A stretch of DNA of 6,673 nucleotides from Saprospirales bacterium. Lineage in GTDB: Bacteria > Bacteroidota > Bacteroidia > Chitinophagales > Saprospiraceae. A program made the translations under genes and the position numbers. The stretch lies in assembly GCA_003448025.1 (NCBI GenBank), contig DLXL01000330.1:1-6673 (forward strand). The letters run 5' to 3'. Shown here one piece after another: positions 6,634-6,673 of the stretch (position 1 is its first letter; the number at the start of each line of letters is the position of its first letter). Below the pieces are notes generated by a model. That model searched no databases and had not been told where the DNA came from. It was given only the letters and a program-made list of their open reading frames with translations.

Positions 6634-6673
6634 GAGTGGGTGTTTGTGTGGTTTATGGGGTTTATGTAGCGGC

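Noticed and set aside
6648..6668. Short direct repeat of GGTTTATG at the right end
   Set aside because: Two copies of 8 bases in low-complexity G/T sequence are easily chance, and the window ends before more could be seen.

Overview
The window looks like chromosomal DNA from a Bacteroidota (Bacteroidetes) bacterium, perhaps from the Saprospiria/Chitinophagia side, though the genus cannot be named. Four things point there: a perfect TAnnTTTG promoter -7 element before the transporter gene, almost no Shine-Dalgarno sequences before the starts, secreted proteins with a small beta-rich N-terminal domain typical of the phylum, and a sodium:solute symporter with the motif wording common there. There are no tRNA, rRNA, CRISPR, phage or transposase genes.

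Layout. Bases 1-72 are a long imperfect palindrome of the 'CCGCAGAGGC...' kind found dispersed in many genomes. Bases 211-3068 hold the most interesting part: a two-gene module present twice in tandem (A1-B1 at 211-1541, A2-B2 at 1694-3068). Each module encodes a secreted protein (A) with a highly conserved, two-cysteine N-terminal domain and a probable outer-membrane beta-barrel ending in phenylalanine, followed by a small lipoprotein (B) with a second hydrophobic segment at its C-terminus. A recognisable promoter precedes the first module. None was seen before the second, so all four genes may be co-transcribed. Their function is unknown to me.

From 3105 the content changes to more ordinary genes: a sodium:solute symporter (SSS family, 3155-4687) behind its own promoter, then a multi-spanning membrane protein resembling GT-C glycosyltransferases (4748-6046). 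Converging on it from the minus strand, with only 8 bases between the stops, is a small nitroreductase-family flavoprotein (6055-6633). These three show no obvious shared pathway.

Taken together, the A/B proteins look like an envelope-located pair that was duplicated and has diverged. The barrel part changed quickly, while the N-terminal domain of A and the core of B were kept. This is the best candidate for an undescribed system in the window; the rest is familiar at the family level.
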